Shown: positions 35,601 to 46,068, counted from the stretch's first letter. The stretch is 64,000 nt of DNA from Austropuccinia psidii (GCA_023105745.1 JALGQZ010000018.1:13062273-13126272), one strand, 5' to 3'. Numbers and translations: made by a program. Notes: a model not told the origin generated them from the sequence alone.

Positions 35601-37083
35601 CATACTCTCCTTCACCACTGAAGTGAGGCCATTCTTTAAGTTTTGGAACTTCTTTCAAGAGTGCTTGGCCCATTGATGGTTCCAAGTTATGAAAAGAAGT
35701 GGATAATTCATTTTTTAATTGTGAATTATCAGGATCCAATACTTGTGGATTTGAAATTCTTGTGCCCTCATTTTGATTTAGAGGTGTAGACATTCTTGGT
35801 AAGGTGTTCAGTATTTGTTCAATGTCATTCATTTTACTGTTGCTACACCTTTGGGAATTTCTGTATTCATGTTGGAAGCTTTGTATTAAATTTATTACTT
35901 CAATTTTATACATGTCTTCTTTATGTGTAAGTTCTTGCCATAACTCTGTCTGTCTTGTATTATCAGCAGTGACTTGATTCAATTTCATTGATAATTTTGA
36001 TACTTCTTCTTGTGAAGCATCAAAACACTTTTTCAAGGCAATGGTATATGTCTTTACTTCAGTAAATGAATTTGAAATGTCATCAAGGACTTTCTTGTTA
36101 TCTGTCTTGATAATATTTATGGCTTGTTTAATTCTTGTTTCAATCATGTCATCAATATTGAATTTAGAATATTTATCTGTTAATTCTTTAATAATGGCAG
36201 ATTGTTCATTTATTTTAATGTTAGAAGAATTGTCATTATTAGAATTTTTAATTGTTCTTAAAACTTTTTCAAAACACATAAGTGTTTCATTAATTTGGCA
36301 CAGACTCAGGTTGTTTGTTTTAATGTTGTTACAAATGGTGTCATTTTTATCAGAAAGATGTTTTTTCATGTCATTTATAGCATTATACAACTCTGGGATG
36401 GAATCAAATATGTCAGAAATCATTTCTGGAACCTTAATCTGGCTTCCTCCTTCTTCTGTAATTCCATCATGGTTCTGGCCATCTGAAATACATTTTCCAT
36501 GGCATCCTGCTGAATCTTTGGGATTCTGTAGCCCTGGCTGTAAGGTTTTGGGGCTGGTGCCTTCCCTTTGCCCTTGTTTGGAGTTTGTGGCTGCTTTTTC
36601 ACGTTGGAATTGCTGCTGCTGGCCACTGGGGCTGTTTTTGGCACTGGTTTGGGTGGTGGAGGGTTGTTTTTCCTCCATTCTAGTGTCAAAAGCATCATGT
36701 TTTTCTTCTCCATCAATGGATGCCATCCATTGAGCAATTTGCAAGTGTTGGGATGGCCCAAGAATTTTCTTACTGTCAGGTAAGAATTCATGCAATTCTT
36801 CCACAGGTCTGCAAGGATCTGGTACTCCTTGAATTGGAGTGCATTGTTGTATGCACTGTGGCTGGCTTTGTATATGTCCACAGAGGCTTGTTGTGGCGGT
36901 GTCAGCTCTTTTTGAAGGTAAAATGGTATTATCAGCTTCAGAATGACCCATTTTAGTTGTTTGGAAGTCATCAACTGACCCTTTTCCTTCTGTACCTGGT
37001 TGGCCTCTGCCATAATCACGTCTATTACCTTTTTGGGAGCTGCTTGAGGGGTTGTAGCTGGCTCCTGACCTGGTTGAAGGCAT
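32683..37083 (-). CDS. Element A Gag-protease-RT-RNase H polyprotein
   Basis: 1466 codons from ATG 37083 ([10 protein letters not shown], the TRSG-Y start shared with element B). Residues 1-216 are low complexity and overlap ORF1 in another frame. About 220-430 are helical or coiled-coil. The gag/capsid domain is at 485-645 ([16 protein letters not shown]). Zinc knuckle C687-C690-H695-C700. The aspartic protease site reads DPGA at 808-811, where DSGA or DTGA is expected and element B has DSGA. Reverse transcriptase about 995-1175 with YIDD at 1156-1159. RNase H about 1300-1435 with D1305, E1350 and D1375. The frame is open throughout and stops at TAA 32683, shortly before integrase. Together with integrase it would be one ~1974-codon frame. 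The ATG lies inside a predicted 65 nt intron, so unspliced RNA is needed to make it. Confidence 0.95.
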   Translation of the reverse strand: MPSTRSGASYNPSSSSQKGNRRDYGRGQPGTEGKGSVDDFQTTKMGHSEADNTILPSKRADTATTSLCGHIQSQPQCIQQCTPIQGVPDPCRPVEELHEFLPDSKKILGPSQHLQIAQWMASIDGEEKHDAFDTRMEEKQPSTTQTSAKNSPSGQQQQFQREKAATNSKQGQREGTSPKTLQPGLQNPKDSAGCHGKCISDGQNHDGITEEGGSQIKVPEMISDIFDSIPELYNAINDMKKHLSDKNDTICNNIKTNNLSLCQINETLMCFEKVLRTIKNSNNDNSSNIKINEQSAIIKELTDKYSKFNIDDMIETRIKQAINIIKTDNKKVLDDISNSFTEVKTYTIALKKCFDASQEEVSKLSMKLNQVTADNTRQTELWQELTHKEDMYKIEVINLIQSFQHEYRNSQRCSNSKMNDIEQILNTLPRMSTPLNQNEGTRISNPQVLDPDNSQLKNELSTSFHNLEPSMGQALLKEVPKLKEWPHFSGEGEYDHMEFIRGIDMIKEDFELPDRLVTARFNTLFTRSAHRWYIKIRQAHGHQSWTWWKTQIINKWANDAWRFKVETAFESAKFNADKDKALPWFCQQKDRLTALYPDMSEFMIHRKILRQCGGDLEHAVKSRTTEQSSAEDIINILEEVTTRTKIGSSRVNLKTRFNTPWKDSVDKNPKENSSNIKYKSADTVRKCHICQSTTHLANTCPKRGKINEIDIEKEPDVEKEDIIEDNSDDKSSIFSESSKDIENINATFDIMESYSHLPQLSNGQVDLSKVQDAQLMKTKPNRGKGYTAGNSCITEVVINNKPTKLLLDPGAFCSCVGKSFLKTCVPNFEDQLSPIDGIKFNSASNPMKALGIFETNVIFPHINGNLRITVEFVVMENCSSTHFILGNDYLIMYGIDLHNNKDRYFTIGDNKRQKFAFLPFKRQITVNKVSPVNLELEKFKSEQSNEAEISLHLTDKQENELSSLLYDHKGAFATDKEPLGAIIGHEVDIILNIERPYPPLLRRPAYPASPKSREALEIHIKELLDLGVIRKVGHNEEVEITTPVIVAWHNGKSRMVGDFRALNTYTVPDRYPIPKIQIALTQISQAVYITTMDALKGFHQNVVTPRARKYLRIIVHCGVYEYLRMPFGIKNAPSHFQRMMNEIFPEELSEGWLIIYIDDIIICSKTWEEHMYRLSRVLTKIQSVNMKISLKKCHFGFKELKALGHVVSGLSLGIDKNKVAAVLLKPMPQNKKEIQSFLGFAGYYRQHIKDFASIARPLYKLCDKDTVFEMTVDRVKAFESLREALTTAPLLLMPDFKLPFKLYIDASGDGLGAALHQVQIINDKPVEGPICFISRQIKPTEARYGASQMECLCLVWALEKLNYFLEGCVFEVITDCTAVKSLLNMKTPNRHMLRWQIAIQEYRGNMTIVHKDGNIHKNADGLSRWPLPNNIDNPAYVPEEASPQIPIEGISVTDLNTTFFEEVRNT

Positions 37084-37332
37084 AATTATGGTTAAAAAAA
37101 GGCTTAAAATAGTATTTTTACGTCAAAAACTTACTATTGGCCAAATTTTTGGCTTTCTGAAGTGTATTACTTATATCCAAGTTAATTAATTCAGAAGATA
37201 TTGGTTCAGGTTGATTATTTTGAGTCACAATAACAGTACTATTATGATCAGAATTAACAGTACTGGCAGGGATAATGCTGGTTACTGTTGAGGCTGTTTC
37301 AATGTTTTCTTGTCTTACCACGTTGTCAGACA
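36420..37332 (-). CDS. Element A ORF1: spliced reading frame overlapping gag, unrecognised
   Basis: Proposed exons 37332-37135 and 37069-36420, joined across an intron of 65 nt (37070-37134, donor GTAAGT, acceptor CAACCAG, TTTAAC branch-like site). With an A supplied by the preceding exon the frame is 849 nt, 282 aa plus TGA. Exon 1 is Ser/Thr/Asn-rich. Exon 2 has a Trp/Leu segment ([18 protein letters not shown] ... LLNGWHPL), a Pro/Lys-rich linker and a C-terminal helix ([20 protein letters not shown]). The Trp/Leu segment and the tail are ~50-63% identical to the matching frame of element B. The overlapping gag frame is far less similar over the Trp/Leu part. The stop overlaps an in-frame gag Met as ATGA (36418-36421 area). 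Function unknown; possibly a Gag-like or accessory protein. No database check was possible. Confidence 0.6.
37070..37134 (-). other. Predicted intron 2 of element A (contains the gag-pol ATG)
   Basis: GTAAGT at 37134-37129 and CCAG ending at 37070, 65 nt. The gag-pol ATG (37083-37081) lies 11 nt upstream of the acceptor AG. Retained, it gives Gag-Pol; removed, it joins ORF1 exons in phase 1. Element B has the same arrangement at 45356-45417. Confidence 0.6.
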
Positions 37333-37410
37333 CTAAAATTAATGAAAAAGCCAATTAATTAAGTAAAAAAAAGGTTATTTCAAAAAAAGAAATAAAAATA
37401 TAAGCCTCAC
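37333..37410 (-). other. Predicted intron 1 of element A (would create the ORF1 ATG)
   Basis: Donor GTGAGG at 37410-37405 after ...TATAA, acceptor TTTTAG ending at 37333, 78 nt. The preceding exon ends in A and the next starts TGTCTGAC, so splicing would create ATG TCT. Element B shows the same A|TGTCT possibility at 45535-45596, with a weaker donor. Confidence 0.4.
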
Positions 37411-37539
37411 TTATAATATGAAAAAAATTATTTTTTAAGGATTTTTTGGATTATAAGTATTTTTTATATGTTTTTAAATTTTTCAATATAAGAAAAAAGA
37501 TTTAAAAAGAGTAAAAAAAATATGTCACAGGTAAAATAT

Positions 37540-37555
37540 CACGGCTGGGCCCCCA
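37540..37555 (-). promoter_or_regulatory. Primer binding site of element A
   Basis: On - the 5' LTR end ACA is followed by TT and then TGGGGGCCCAGCCGTG. The complement would end in ...GGGCCCCCA, compatible with a tRNA with a C discriminator before CCA, such as eukaryotic tRNA-Pro. The first eight bases (TGGGGGCC) are the same in element B. Confidence 0.6.
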
Positions 37556-37557
37556 AA

Positions 37558-39395
37558 TGTAAGGTGTGGATATGAAACTTTGATTAAAAATCAAGTACTT
37601 TTCCTGTCCTCAAAATTTGTATAAGGTAAAATTCAGTTAAAAATAGTATGAAATATTATTTTTAAGAGAAAACACGCCAATTTTATTGTTTATAACTTTA
37701 TTAGTATAAAAAAATAATATTATAAAAATTTATTGTTTTACCAACAATAAAAATTTATCCAAAAAATACTCTACAAGAGATATTTTAAGGCTACAAAAGA
37801 AATTTCTTCAAGAGCAATTTCAATTGGAATTAATTGAGCAAAGGACTGCAAGCAATTAATTAAAGAACAAAGTCTTTAAAAAGAATATTAAAGAGAAAAC
37901 ACGCCCAAAAGTGACCAGAGTGAATTTGGAAACAAAGTGACAAAGTTAACAGTGATGAAAGATGCTTTAATTCACTTATGGGGTGGTTCAGGGGTAAAAA
38001 TGATTATAAGAGTTACAAACAATGATTATAATGATTTTTTCACGTGGTTAAAATGATTAAAATGATTAAAAAGTGGTGGTTGGAATCTTTGATTGATTGG
38101 TTTAACAGTTTTAAACTAATTAATAAAAGGAAAAGATTCTAACATGAAGAGAAAAGTGGGGCAAAGAAGACATTCTTTTATAGCCATCAATTCTCTTACT
38201 CTAAAAGTAAAATTTACTCTTGTCAGTCGTGAAAAACAGTCTGACAACAGAAAAGCCAATTATGGCATCATTGAACCCTGATTTAGACCAAAAAGGGCTG
38301 GTTTAAGCCATTTTTAGCCATTTTTAGCCATTTTAGACCCTTAAATCAGCCATTACTATAGCAATACCAGGCCTAGAGCCTTCAAAACACGTCAGAATGT
38401 GTGTCAGAGTCGTAGAAACCAGTTAAAACTGTTTTTACTCTGATGGTTTTATCTTAAGGGTAGTTTTACCCTCTTGGCAACAGCTAAAACTACCCCAGTT
38501 GGTATCAAAACCTCATCATCAATTGAGTCCACAGACCCTGTAACTCAATTCCAGGCCAAAAGTGATGAACTTTTGCGTGAATTTTGACATCCCACGCCTG
38601 TCAGCAAGAATTTTGGGGGTCTAGCTCCCCCTTAGAGCTGGAGTTCCTTTTCCCCCCCAAATTTAATCTTTCCAATTTATTTTTCCTTTAATTCCTCATC
38701 ATGTATTATACTTATAATTTACACATGTAATTCAATTCAATTGTACAGTACAATACAGTAATAATTGACACCTCATATGTAAATCAAAGTTCACTTATGT
38801 AATACATGCGCACATTTTGACATTTCAATTGAATTCAATTGAAAATACTTTAATTCCTCATAACTTCTAAACTAAACACAACACCTCAATTTTAACACAA
38901 AAATTGATGGTTAACACCACATGTGGTGTGAATTAAATTAAGGTTTTGAGGATTTTCACTTTTTGTATTGAAAATACTAAAAACTTAATTTAAGCTTATT
39001 TAGAGTTGAGTTACAAAAATTTCACTCAGAGGTGACCCCACCTGATTTTTTATGAGGAATCCAATGGTGAAATAAAATTTATATGTTTATTTATTGGATA
39101 AAAAGTTATAATAAATTTTATTTAACTTTTTTCCAAATTTATTTATTTTTTCACAATTTTGTTAAAATTTCATTTTTACTTAAATTTTTCAAGTATAAAT
39201 GTAATTTTATATTTACAAAATTTAAAGTAATTTTATTTTTAAATTATAATTAATTTTTTATTTTTAATATAATTTTATATTTATATTCTTTATTTTTATT
39301 TTAATAATATAAATAAATTTATTTTATTTATATTAATATGTTATTTTTTATATTTGTGGTCTTTTGGGTATATGAAATTACCTCTAAGGCTCACA
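37558..39395 (-). repeat. Family A 5' LTR
   Basis: Partner of 29298-31135 with about two differences. Promoter for the element, read towards lower coordinates. Confidence 0.97.
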
Positions 39396-39461
39396 AAATT
39401 AATTATTTATAAAATCATTTGTGGCCTTATGGGTATGTCATACATACCTCACAGGCTCACA
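39396..39461 (-). repeat. Family B 3' LTR, remaining 61 bp after the element A insertion
   Basis: Starts with the second copy of the AAATT target duplication (39396-39400) and then matches 48229-48289 of the 5' LTR to the terminal GGCTCACA. It is therefore the U3 start of the family B LTR. Confidence 0.95.
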
Positions 39462-39477
39462 TTCCCTACCACCAAAA
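39462..39477 (-). promoter_or_regulatory. Polypurine tract of element B
   Basis: On -: TTTTGGTGGTAGGGAA directly before TGTGAGCC. The terminal AGGGAA is shared with element A, but the run is interrupted by two T. Confidence 0.65.
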
Positions 39478-39599
39478 AAAAATTGTATTACAATTTTTAT
39501 TTTGTAGTATACCCCTAAGTTATTTTGGGGGGGTATAATCCACTGTCCAACCTCTTTACTTATACTTTTTAAGTATGTAAAGCACACAATTCAAACTTT

Positions 39600-40017
39600 T
39601 TATTGAGTAATTGGTCTTCTCTCATGTCTGAATCTTCTGAGAAACTTTTGAGAATCAGGTATTTTGTTTTCTACAATCCATTCATCTTCATGTTGTGGAG
39701 TTTTGTACCTGACTAAGTATTCTCTTTCATTTTTTACCCCTAAGTCTTCTTTCTTTTAAGACTTTAAGTACCTTCTTTTCCTCACTTAGATCAAGTGGGG
39801 GTACCTCTAAGGGTGTTTCATTTCTCAAAGGAAATAATTCCTTATCACTTGAAGTGTAATGCTTTACTAGACTGACAGGGAAAGTTGGATGTTTTTTTTG
39901 CAGTTCTCCTGACAGTTCTACTTGTACTGCATTTGTCCCATGAAGGGCTTTAATAATAAATGGTCCTGCAAATGAATCTTTCAATTTCTTTGGACCTTTA
40001 ATATTATTAAAGTTCAA
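39600..40017 (-). pseudogene. Element B integrase C-terminus
   Basis: In frame with the upstream segments as far as 39727 (NFNNIKGPKKLKDSFAGPF ... HPTFPVSLVKHY ... VLKERRLRGKK). A frameshift at a run of A near 39735 then moves the chromodomain-like end (EREYLVRYKTPQHEDEW ... FLRRFRHERR) into another frame, ending at TAA 39600. Same layout as the element A C-terminus. Confidence 0.8.
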
Positions 40018-40083
40018 GGTTGAAACTAGTATTAAGTCCCCTACTTTGAATTCTGTTGTTTTATGACGTTTATCCCATTTCTG

Positions 40084-42066
40084 CTAAGCATATTCAAAGG
40101 CATCATTCATGCTTTGCTTTGCATGATGTCTCACTTTATCAAGCAGTAGCTTAAAGCTTGAAGCAGTTGGATGAATTTCAACCAGATCTTTTTTCAAAGT
40201 ATCAACTGGAAGTTTGGGGTTCCATCCTTTTTCCAACATTGCAGGAGTCTTGCCTGTTGAAGCATGGATAGAGGTATTGTAGGCTAATTCCAATGCTGGT
40301 ATAAGAGTACACCAATCATGGGTAAAGCCATCAGAATCTTTAAACTCCAGCCCATAAGCACAAAATCTTCTGATCATGTCCTCAAGGGTTTGAATCATTT
40401 TTTCTGCCAGCCCATCTGTTTGTGGATGGTAGGCTGTTGAAAATGATAATTTTGTACCCAAAAGCTTATGTAAATTAGTCCATAAGGCTGATGTAAATTT
40501 TGGGTCTCTGTCACTAATGATGTTTTTAAAGAGACCAGTATGGGATATGACTCTGTTCCAAATCAAAAGAGCTGTATGCATAGCTGTGTCATCTTTATGA
40601 CATGGTGAAAAGATTGGTGTTTTGCTATATCTGTCCACAATAACAAGACATGCATTGTAACTTTTATCACCTCCAGGTGTTAAAGCAGTTACCCAATCCA
40701 TATGAACCACTTCCCATGGGGTACTTGGCTCTTGGATATGGATCATTAGACCAAATCTTTTACCAGTAGCTTTATTGGCTTTCTGGCATCTATCACAACT
40801 ATGACAGTACTCAATGACATCTTTTCTCCAAGATGGCCACCAGGCACATGTCTTAATTCTTTCCATTGTCCTGTCTTCAGACAGATGTCCAGAATAAATG
40901 TTATCATGGCATTCTAGTAGTATTGTGTTAATCAACATTCTACTACATAGGACTATGACACATGTGTGTTTAGATCTATGATATAGTATACCATCAAACA
41001 AATGGAATCTTCCATTATCATAAGATGTTTTCCAAATATCATCCAGAGAATTAGCCAAGGCTACATCTTTACAATCTTTGTCAAGTAGAGCAGTAAGAAT
41101 ATGAAAATTCTTATCTTGCTTGTAGCTTTCTCTAACTTCTTCAAAGAATTCTGTTCCAACATCTGTGATATTAATTCCTTCAATTGGAATTTGAGGTTCT
41201 GCACTTGTAGGAACATAGGCAGGGTTATCAGGTGTATTTGGCAATGCCCATCTACTTAAGCCATCAGAATTCTTATGAATATTTCCAGCTTTATTTACTA
41301 TGGTCATATTGCCTCTATACTCCTGTATAGCAATCTGCCACCTTAACATGTGTCTGTTTGGAGTCTTCATGTTAAGAAGTGATTTTACTGCATTACAATC
41401 AGTAATTACTTCAAACACACTACCATCAAGATAGTAATGAAGTTTTTCCAGAGCCCAAACAAGGCAAAGGCACTCCATTTGGCTAGCTCCATATCTGGCC
41501 TCAGTAGGTTTAATTTGTCTTGAGATAAAACAAATTGGACCTTCATAAGGCTTTTCATTGAAAATTTGAACTTGATGAAGAGAAGCTCCTAAACCATCAC
41601 CACATGCATCAATATACAGCTTGAAAGGAAGTTTCCAGTCTGGCATCAATAATAATGGTGCATTGGTCAAGGCATACTTGATTTTTTCATATGCTTGAAT
41701 TCTCTCCTGTGTCATTTCATAAACATTTTTCTGATCACAAATTCTGTATAATGATCTGGCATGGATTGCAAAATCCTTAAGGTGTTGCCTGTAATAACTG
41801 GCAAATCCTAAGAAAGACATCATTTCTTTTTTGTTCTGGGGCATTTGTTTCAGTAAAACTGCAGCCACTTTGTTTTTGTCAACACCAAGGCTCAGTCCTG
41901 AGACTACATGTCCTAAAGCTTTTAACTCATGAAACCCAAAATTACATTTTTTAAGAGACATTTTCATGTTCACTTGTAGAATTTTTTTAAGTATTAATGA
42001 CAGTCTCTCTAAATGTAATTGCCAGGTCTCTGAGCAAATGATAATGTCATCAATATAAATGATCAA
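40084..42066 (-). pseudogene. Element B RT C-terminal half, RNase H and integrase
   Basis: 660 codons continuing directly after an in-frame TGA (42067-42069). Begins [15 protein letters not shown] (the RT YIDD box), then [23 protein letters not shown], RNase H ([37 protein letters not shown]), integrase zinc [12 protein letters not shown] ... CHSCDRC, and core residues in [18 protein letters not shown] and [11 protein letters not shown]. It ends at TAG 40084-40086, where element A has Lys (FAYAKDKWD versus FEYA-stop-QKWD). All catalytic residues are present, so only the stops inactivate it. Confidence 0.9.
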
Positions 42067-43227
42067 TCATCCCTCTGATAATTCATGGGGGAAGATAGTA
42101 TTCATCATTCTTTGGTAATGAGAGGGTGCATTTTTAATACCAAAAGGCATCCTCAAATATTCATAAATACCACAATGAGCAATTATTCTCAATAATTTCT
42201 TAGCATTAGGTGTTAAAACATTCTGATGGAAGCCTTTAAGAGCATCCATAGAAGTAATAAACTTTGCTTTGGATGATTGAGTCAAGGTCTCATGGATTCT
42301 AGGGATTGGATACCTGTCTGGGATAGTATAGGTATTCAGTGCTCTAAAATCACCAACCATCCTTGACTTATCATTATGCCAAGTAATGATTACTGGAGTT
42401 GTGACTTCTACTTCCTCATTGTGCCCAACTTTTCTAAGAACTCCCAGTTTCATTAGTTCATTGATATGACTTTCTAATGCTTCTCTAGCTCTAGGGCTGG
42501 CTGGGTAAGCTGGTCTTCTTAATAGAGGTGGATAAGGTCTCTCCACATTAAGCATGATATCCACTTCATGGCCTTTTATAGCCCCAAGTGGTTCATTATC
42601 AGAAGCAAAGGCTTCTCTATATTGAAATAAAATTTCAATAAGTTCTTCCTTCATTTCTGATGTTGATTCAGGACTAATTTGTGCTTCAATTAATTGGCTT
42701 GACACAAATTTGTCCTTATTAATATTTTTTACTTGTTTAATGACAGTAATTTCTCTTTTCTCTAGAGGAAAAGCAAATTTTTGCCTTTTATTTTCCCCTA
42801 TAGTGAAATACCTGTCCTTATGATTATTAATATCAATACCATAGATATTGAGATAATCATTTCCAAGTATAAAGTGTTGTGAAGTACAATTATTCATAAC
42901 AACAAATTCAGTTTTCAACCTTATACTTCCTGCAGGATGAGGAAATATTATTGCTGCTTCAAATATACCCAAAGGGTGCATGTTCTGGCTAGCACTGCTG
43001 AATTTTATACCTTCAATTGGAATCAACTTGTCTTGCCAATTGGTATAAATTTTGTCAAGATAATCTTTTCCAACACAAGTGCAAAAAGCACCTGAGTCAA
43101 GATGTATCTTGGCTTCTGTGTTATTTATCACAATATTAGTGATAGAAGATGACCCAGCTGTATAACCTTTACCTCTGGCAGGTTTGGTTTTTTGCATCTT
43201 GGCATCTTGCACATGTATGAGATCCAT
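42067..43227 (-). pseudogene. Element B protease and RT N-terminal half
   Basis: 386 codons in the polyprotein frame. Protease motif HLDSGAFCTCVG, then [16 protein letters not shown] fingers and palm: [91 protein letters not shown]. It ends ELSEG-TGA, where element A has Trp ([13 protein letters not shown]), a single G-to-A change TGG to TGA one step before the catalytic YIDD. Confidence 0.9.
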
Positions 43228-43347
43228 ACATTCATCACTGTACTGTGGTAAGTGGGTGTGTACCTCAGTGACTTCAAAAGAAACATTAATATTTTCTATA
43301 CCAAGTTCTTCTGATACTTCTTCTTCTTCTGAAGGCTCAGAATCACT

Positions 43348-44175
43348 TTAATGTAAAGATACATCAGTTTCTTTTGTGTCTTCCACTTTTTCAACATTTA
43401 TTTCATTGACTCTTGTCTTTTTTGGACAAGTGTTTGCTAAATGAGATGTACTTCCACATTTATGACATTTCAAAGGAGGTCTGTCATGTGGTTTATTTGG
43501 TTTTGAAGTTGGTTTCCCACTAGTCTTGTTGTCTATTGGGGGTTTATACCAATTTCTTCCAATTTTTGTTCTAGTAGTGATGTCCTCCATAGCATTGATA
43601 TAATCTTCTGTAGAGAAAGGCTCAATACATCTGCTTCTTATAGCATTCTCAAGTTCACCACCACACTTTCTTAATATCCTTTTATGTACCATTGGTTCAG
43701 ACATATCAGGATGAAGGGCAGTTAATCTGTCCTTCTGTTTAAGAAACCAAGTCATGGGCCTGTCCCTCTCAATATTAAAAATGGCTTCTTCAAAGGAATT
43801 TTCCATTCTAAATCTCCAGGAATCATTTGCCCATTTGGAAATAACTTGTTCTTTCCACCAAGGCCAAGAATGTTTACCATGGTCTTGTCTCATTTTATAA
43901 TACCATTTCTTTGCTGATTTGGTAAATACTGAGTGTAATCTGGCACTTATGTATTCATCTGGTATGTTAAAGTCTTCTTTAAACATATCAATTGTTTTCA
44001 TAAATTCCATATGATTATATTCTCCTTCACCACTGAAGGTTGGCCATTCCTCTAATCTTGGAATGTCCTTATAATTGCAAGCAGTTTCCACATCCTGACT
44101 TGAAATTGCATTATGTAAATCATTATTCAAGTTAAGAACATTTCTGTCAAGAATTGGTGTGGATTGCCTCGGCAA
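43348..44175 (-). pseudogene. Element B gag (capsid and zinc knuckle)
   Basis: 275 codons in frame between TAA at 44176-44178 and TAA at 43348-43350. Capsid-like RLEEWPTFSGEGEYNHMEF through DRLTALHPDMSEPMVHKRI, then a zinc knuckle CHKCGSTSHLANTC (CX2CX4HX4C). The downstream stop lies in an acidic linker (SLH-stop-SDSEPSEEEE), after which the frame continues to the protease. Confidence 0.88.
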
Positions 44176-45369
44176 TTAATTTTTTAGTGATATATTATTA
44201 ATACTTGATTGAATGTCTTCTTTCAATTCAAGTCTTGCTTTATCACTTTTTTCCAATTGTTCTTGAAAAAGAGCTGCATTGTGACCAGTTGAATTTTCCA
44301 AGTTTTGAACTTGTATTTTCAATTCTCTTAACTGTCCAGTTATAAAAGAAATTGAGTTCTCATCTGGTTGATTGAGTAAGGTAAATTTAGACTCAAGTCT
44401 CTCACGAATTTGCGTCCAATACAAAATATTGTCTTTGTTAACATTTTCAAGGCCAATAATGGTCTTTTGTTGCTCTTTAACTTTTAATATCTCATTACCC
44501 CACTTCTGTTGGACATAATCAAATTCTTTAAATTTTGTCATAATTTCTTTATTACAAGATTCAAAGCGAGCTACAAGTTTTACAAGGTCTATTTCTTTGG
44601 GAAAGATTGGTTCAATCTTTCCTCCTCCTTGTTTTTGAATTCCATCAAAGTTCTTGCCATATTGAACACATTGTCCATGGCTGTCTTTTCCTTCTTTGGG
44701 ATTCTGTAATTCTGAGGGTAAGGCTTGTTCCACTTGGGCTTTGCCTTTCCCTTTGCCTTTTTCTTGCCCTTCTGGTTGGTCTTTGGGGTTTGCTTGGGCT
44801 TGTTTGGCACTTGTTGAGGCAGAGTTTTGCTGGTGGATGCTTGGGGAGCTTCCACTGGGCTGTCTTCCTTGCCTTGGGCCAATTTCTTCTTCTGATCTTC
44901 TGATAAAATGCTTTGGTTTTTCAACCAAGCTTTGATCTGTTGGACTTGTCCTTTGACAGACATGGGTGTCCAACCCATCAGAAGATCTTCTGTCTTTTCT
45001 GGCCCCATGAACTTCTTCACTTGAAGATAAGAGTTCATGGTGCCTATCCAAAGACTGGGGAGAAGTTCCCACTCTTGTTGCTTTGAGGCCAGGAACCAGT
45101 TCTTCCATTGGGATTGATAAATTTCCACAGTTGCCTGTTGGAAATGGTTCAGGTCTAACAGCAATAGCAGTTATGTCAGCTTCTTGACTCTCAATAAGAG
45201 GCTCAAAGGTGCTGGCTAACCTTTGGGAACTGGTGGAAGTTCTGGCATCCTCCATTTTTGCCTCTCCTCTGGGAAGAAATTCTTGCCTTTTTGATTTGTG
45301 GCTGGAATGTCCTGGTCCAGATCCATTTGATTGGATGGAGTAATTACTTCCACTTCTAGTAGGAGTCAT
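44176..45369 (-). pseudogene. Element B gag N-terminal region
   Basis: 397 codons from ATG 45369 (MTPTRSGSNY, matching element [11 protein letters not shown]). The first ~260 codons are low complexity (Ser/Gln/Gly/Lys) and overlap ORF1. Then a long helical part begins at EIDLVKLVARFESCNKE and runs to ISLKN-TAA. The next codons (LPRQSTP) align with LPRMSTP of element A, so the stop is a mutation inside gag. The ATG lies inside a predicted 62 nt intron. Confidence 0.85.
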
Positions 45370-45534
45370 TTCACGTCAATTTCAATAAAAAATAGAGTAA
45401 AATTGAATTGAATTCACCTGCAGGACCTTTAAAGGGTTCTTTGGTTATCAAACCCCTTGGTGCTGGGCTGGTTTGAATTTCAATACTGGAGTCTGAGGTT
45501 TCAGAGTCTGAAGAATTTTCTCTGATGGAAGACA
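44589..45534 (-). pseudogene. Element B ORF1: spliced frame overlapping gag, two stops
   Basis: Proposed exons 45534-45418 and 45355-44589 joined across a 62 nt intron (donor GTGAAT at 45417, acceptor ACTAG ending at 45356, ATTGAC branch-like site). With the leading A this totals 885 nt, divisible by three, as in element A. Exon 2 is open from its first base but for TAG 45218-45216 and TAA 45173-45171. The rest is open to TAG near 44589. The conserved parts are ATVEIYQS, SLWIGTMNSYLQVKKFMG, LLMGWTP, a Lys/Pro linker and YRIPKKEKTAMDNVFNMART. Same phase-1 junction as element A. Function unknown. Confidence 0.55.
45356..45417 (-). other. Predicted intron 2 of element B (contains the gag-pol ATG)
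   Basis: GTGAAT ... ACTAG, 62 nt, phase 1, with the gag-pol ATG at 45369-45367, 9 nt upstream of the acceptor AG. Same position as the 65 nt intron in element A, although the intron sequences themselves differ. Confidence 0.55.
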
Positions 45535-46050
45535 CTAGAGAAAATTAAAAATATAAGTTATTTTATCAAATAATAAAAATAACTTATAAACTCGACTTAT
45601 AAAATAAAGCTGTTTAATGTAAGTTTATGGCAAATTACGTCAAAAATAAAGAAAAATGTCTAACATAAAAGAAAAAAATGTTTTTAGTAAAGATTTTTTA
45701 TTTTATTTATTATTTTCTTTAAAGAAATAATAATTATGCAATTAACAAGTTAATTAATCAAAATTGTATTATTATTCACTTTATACTAGAATAACTCAAA
45801 GAATAAATTTCAAGTCTGTGATGTGAAAAAGCCACTAGTTAGACAAAAGAAATTTATTCCAAGTCACTCAATAGTATATTGTTTCAAACAATATTCTTAA
45901 GAAAAAATAACTTTATTAAGATTATAAAGATTATTTATAAGGGATAAGTCCCACAAAAGCCAATATTAACACAAATATGGCAATTTTATGTCAAAAATTA
46001 GTAAAATAAGGTCTAGAATATGATCTATGTCCCAAAAATTGGTTTCAAAT

Positions 46051-46066
46051 CATGGCCAGGCCCCCA
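46051..46066 (-). promoter_or_regulatory. Primer binding site of element B
   Basis: On -: TGGGGGCCTGGCCATG, two bases after the 5' LTR end. Shares TGGGGGCC with element A; the following bases differ, so the exact tRNA is uncertain. Confidence 0.6.
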
Positions 46067-46068
46067 AA

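Larger units (their letters stand above)
29298..39395 (-). mobile_element. Full-length, young Ty3/gypsy retrotransposon, family A
   Basis: LTRs 29298-31135 and 37558-39395, both 1838 bp, flanked by the target duplication AAATT (29293-29297 and 39396-39400). I found only two differences between the LTRs (near 29791 and near 31028), about 0.1%, so insertion is very recent. Element orientation is - strand. It encodes a gag-protease-RT-RNase H-integrase polyprotein with a single in-frame TAA, and a second, spliced reading frame (ORF1) at the 5' end. The C-terminal chromodomain-like segment places it with chromoviruses. A diverged solo LTR of the same family lies at 9362-11197. Confidence 0.97.

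Noticed and set aside
36041..36733. 230-codon open frame on + inside element A
   Set aside because: Antisense to gag and ORF1, Leu/Ser/Phe-rich, and not reproduced at the matching place in element B.
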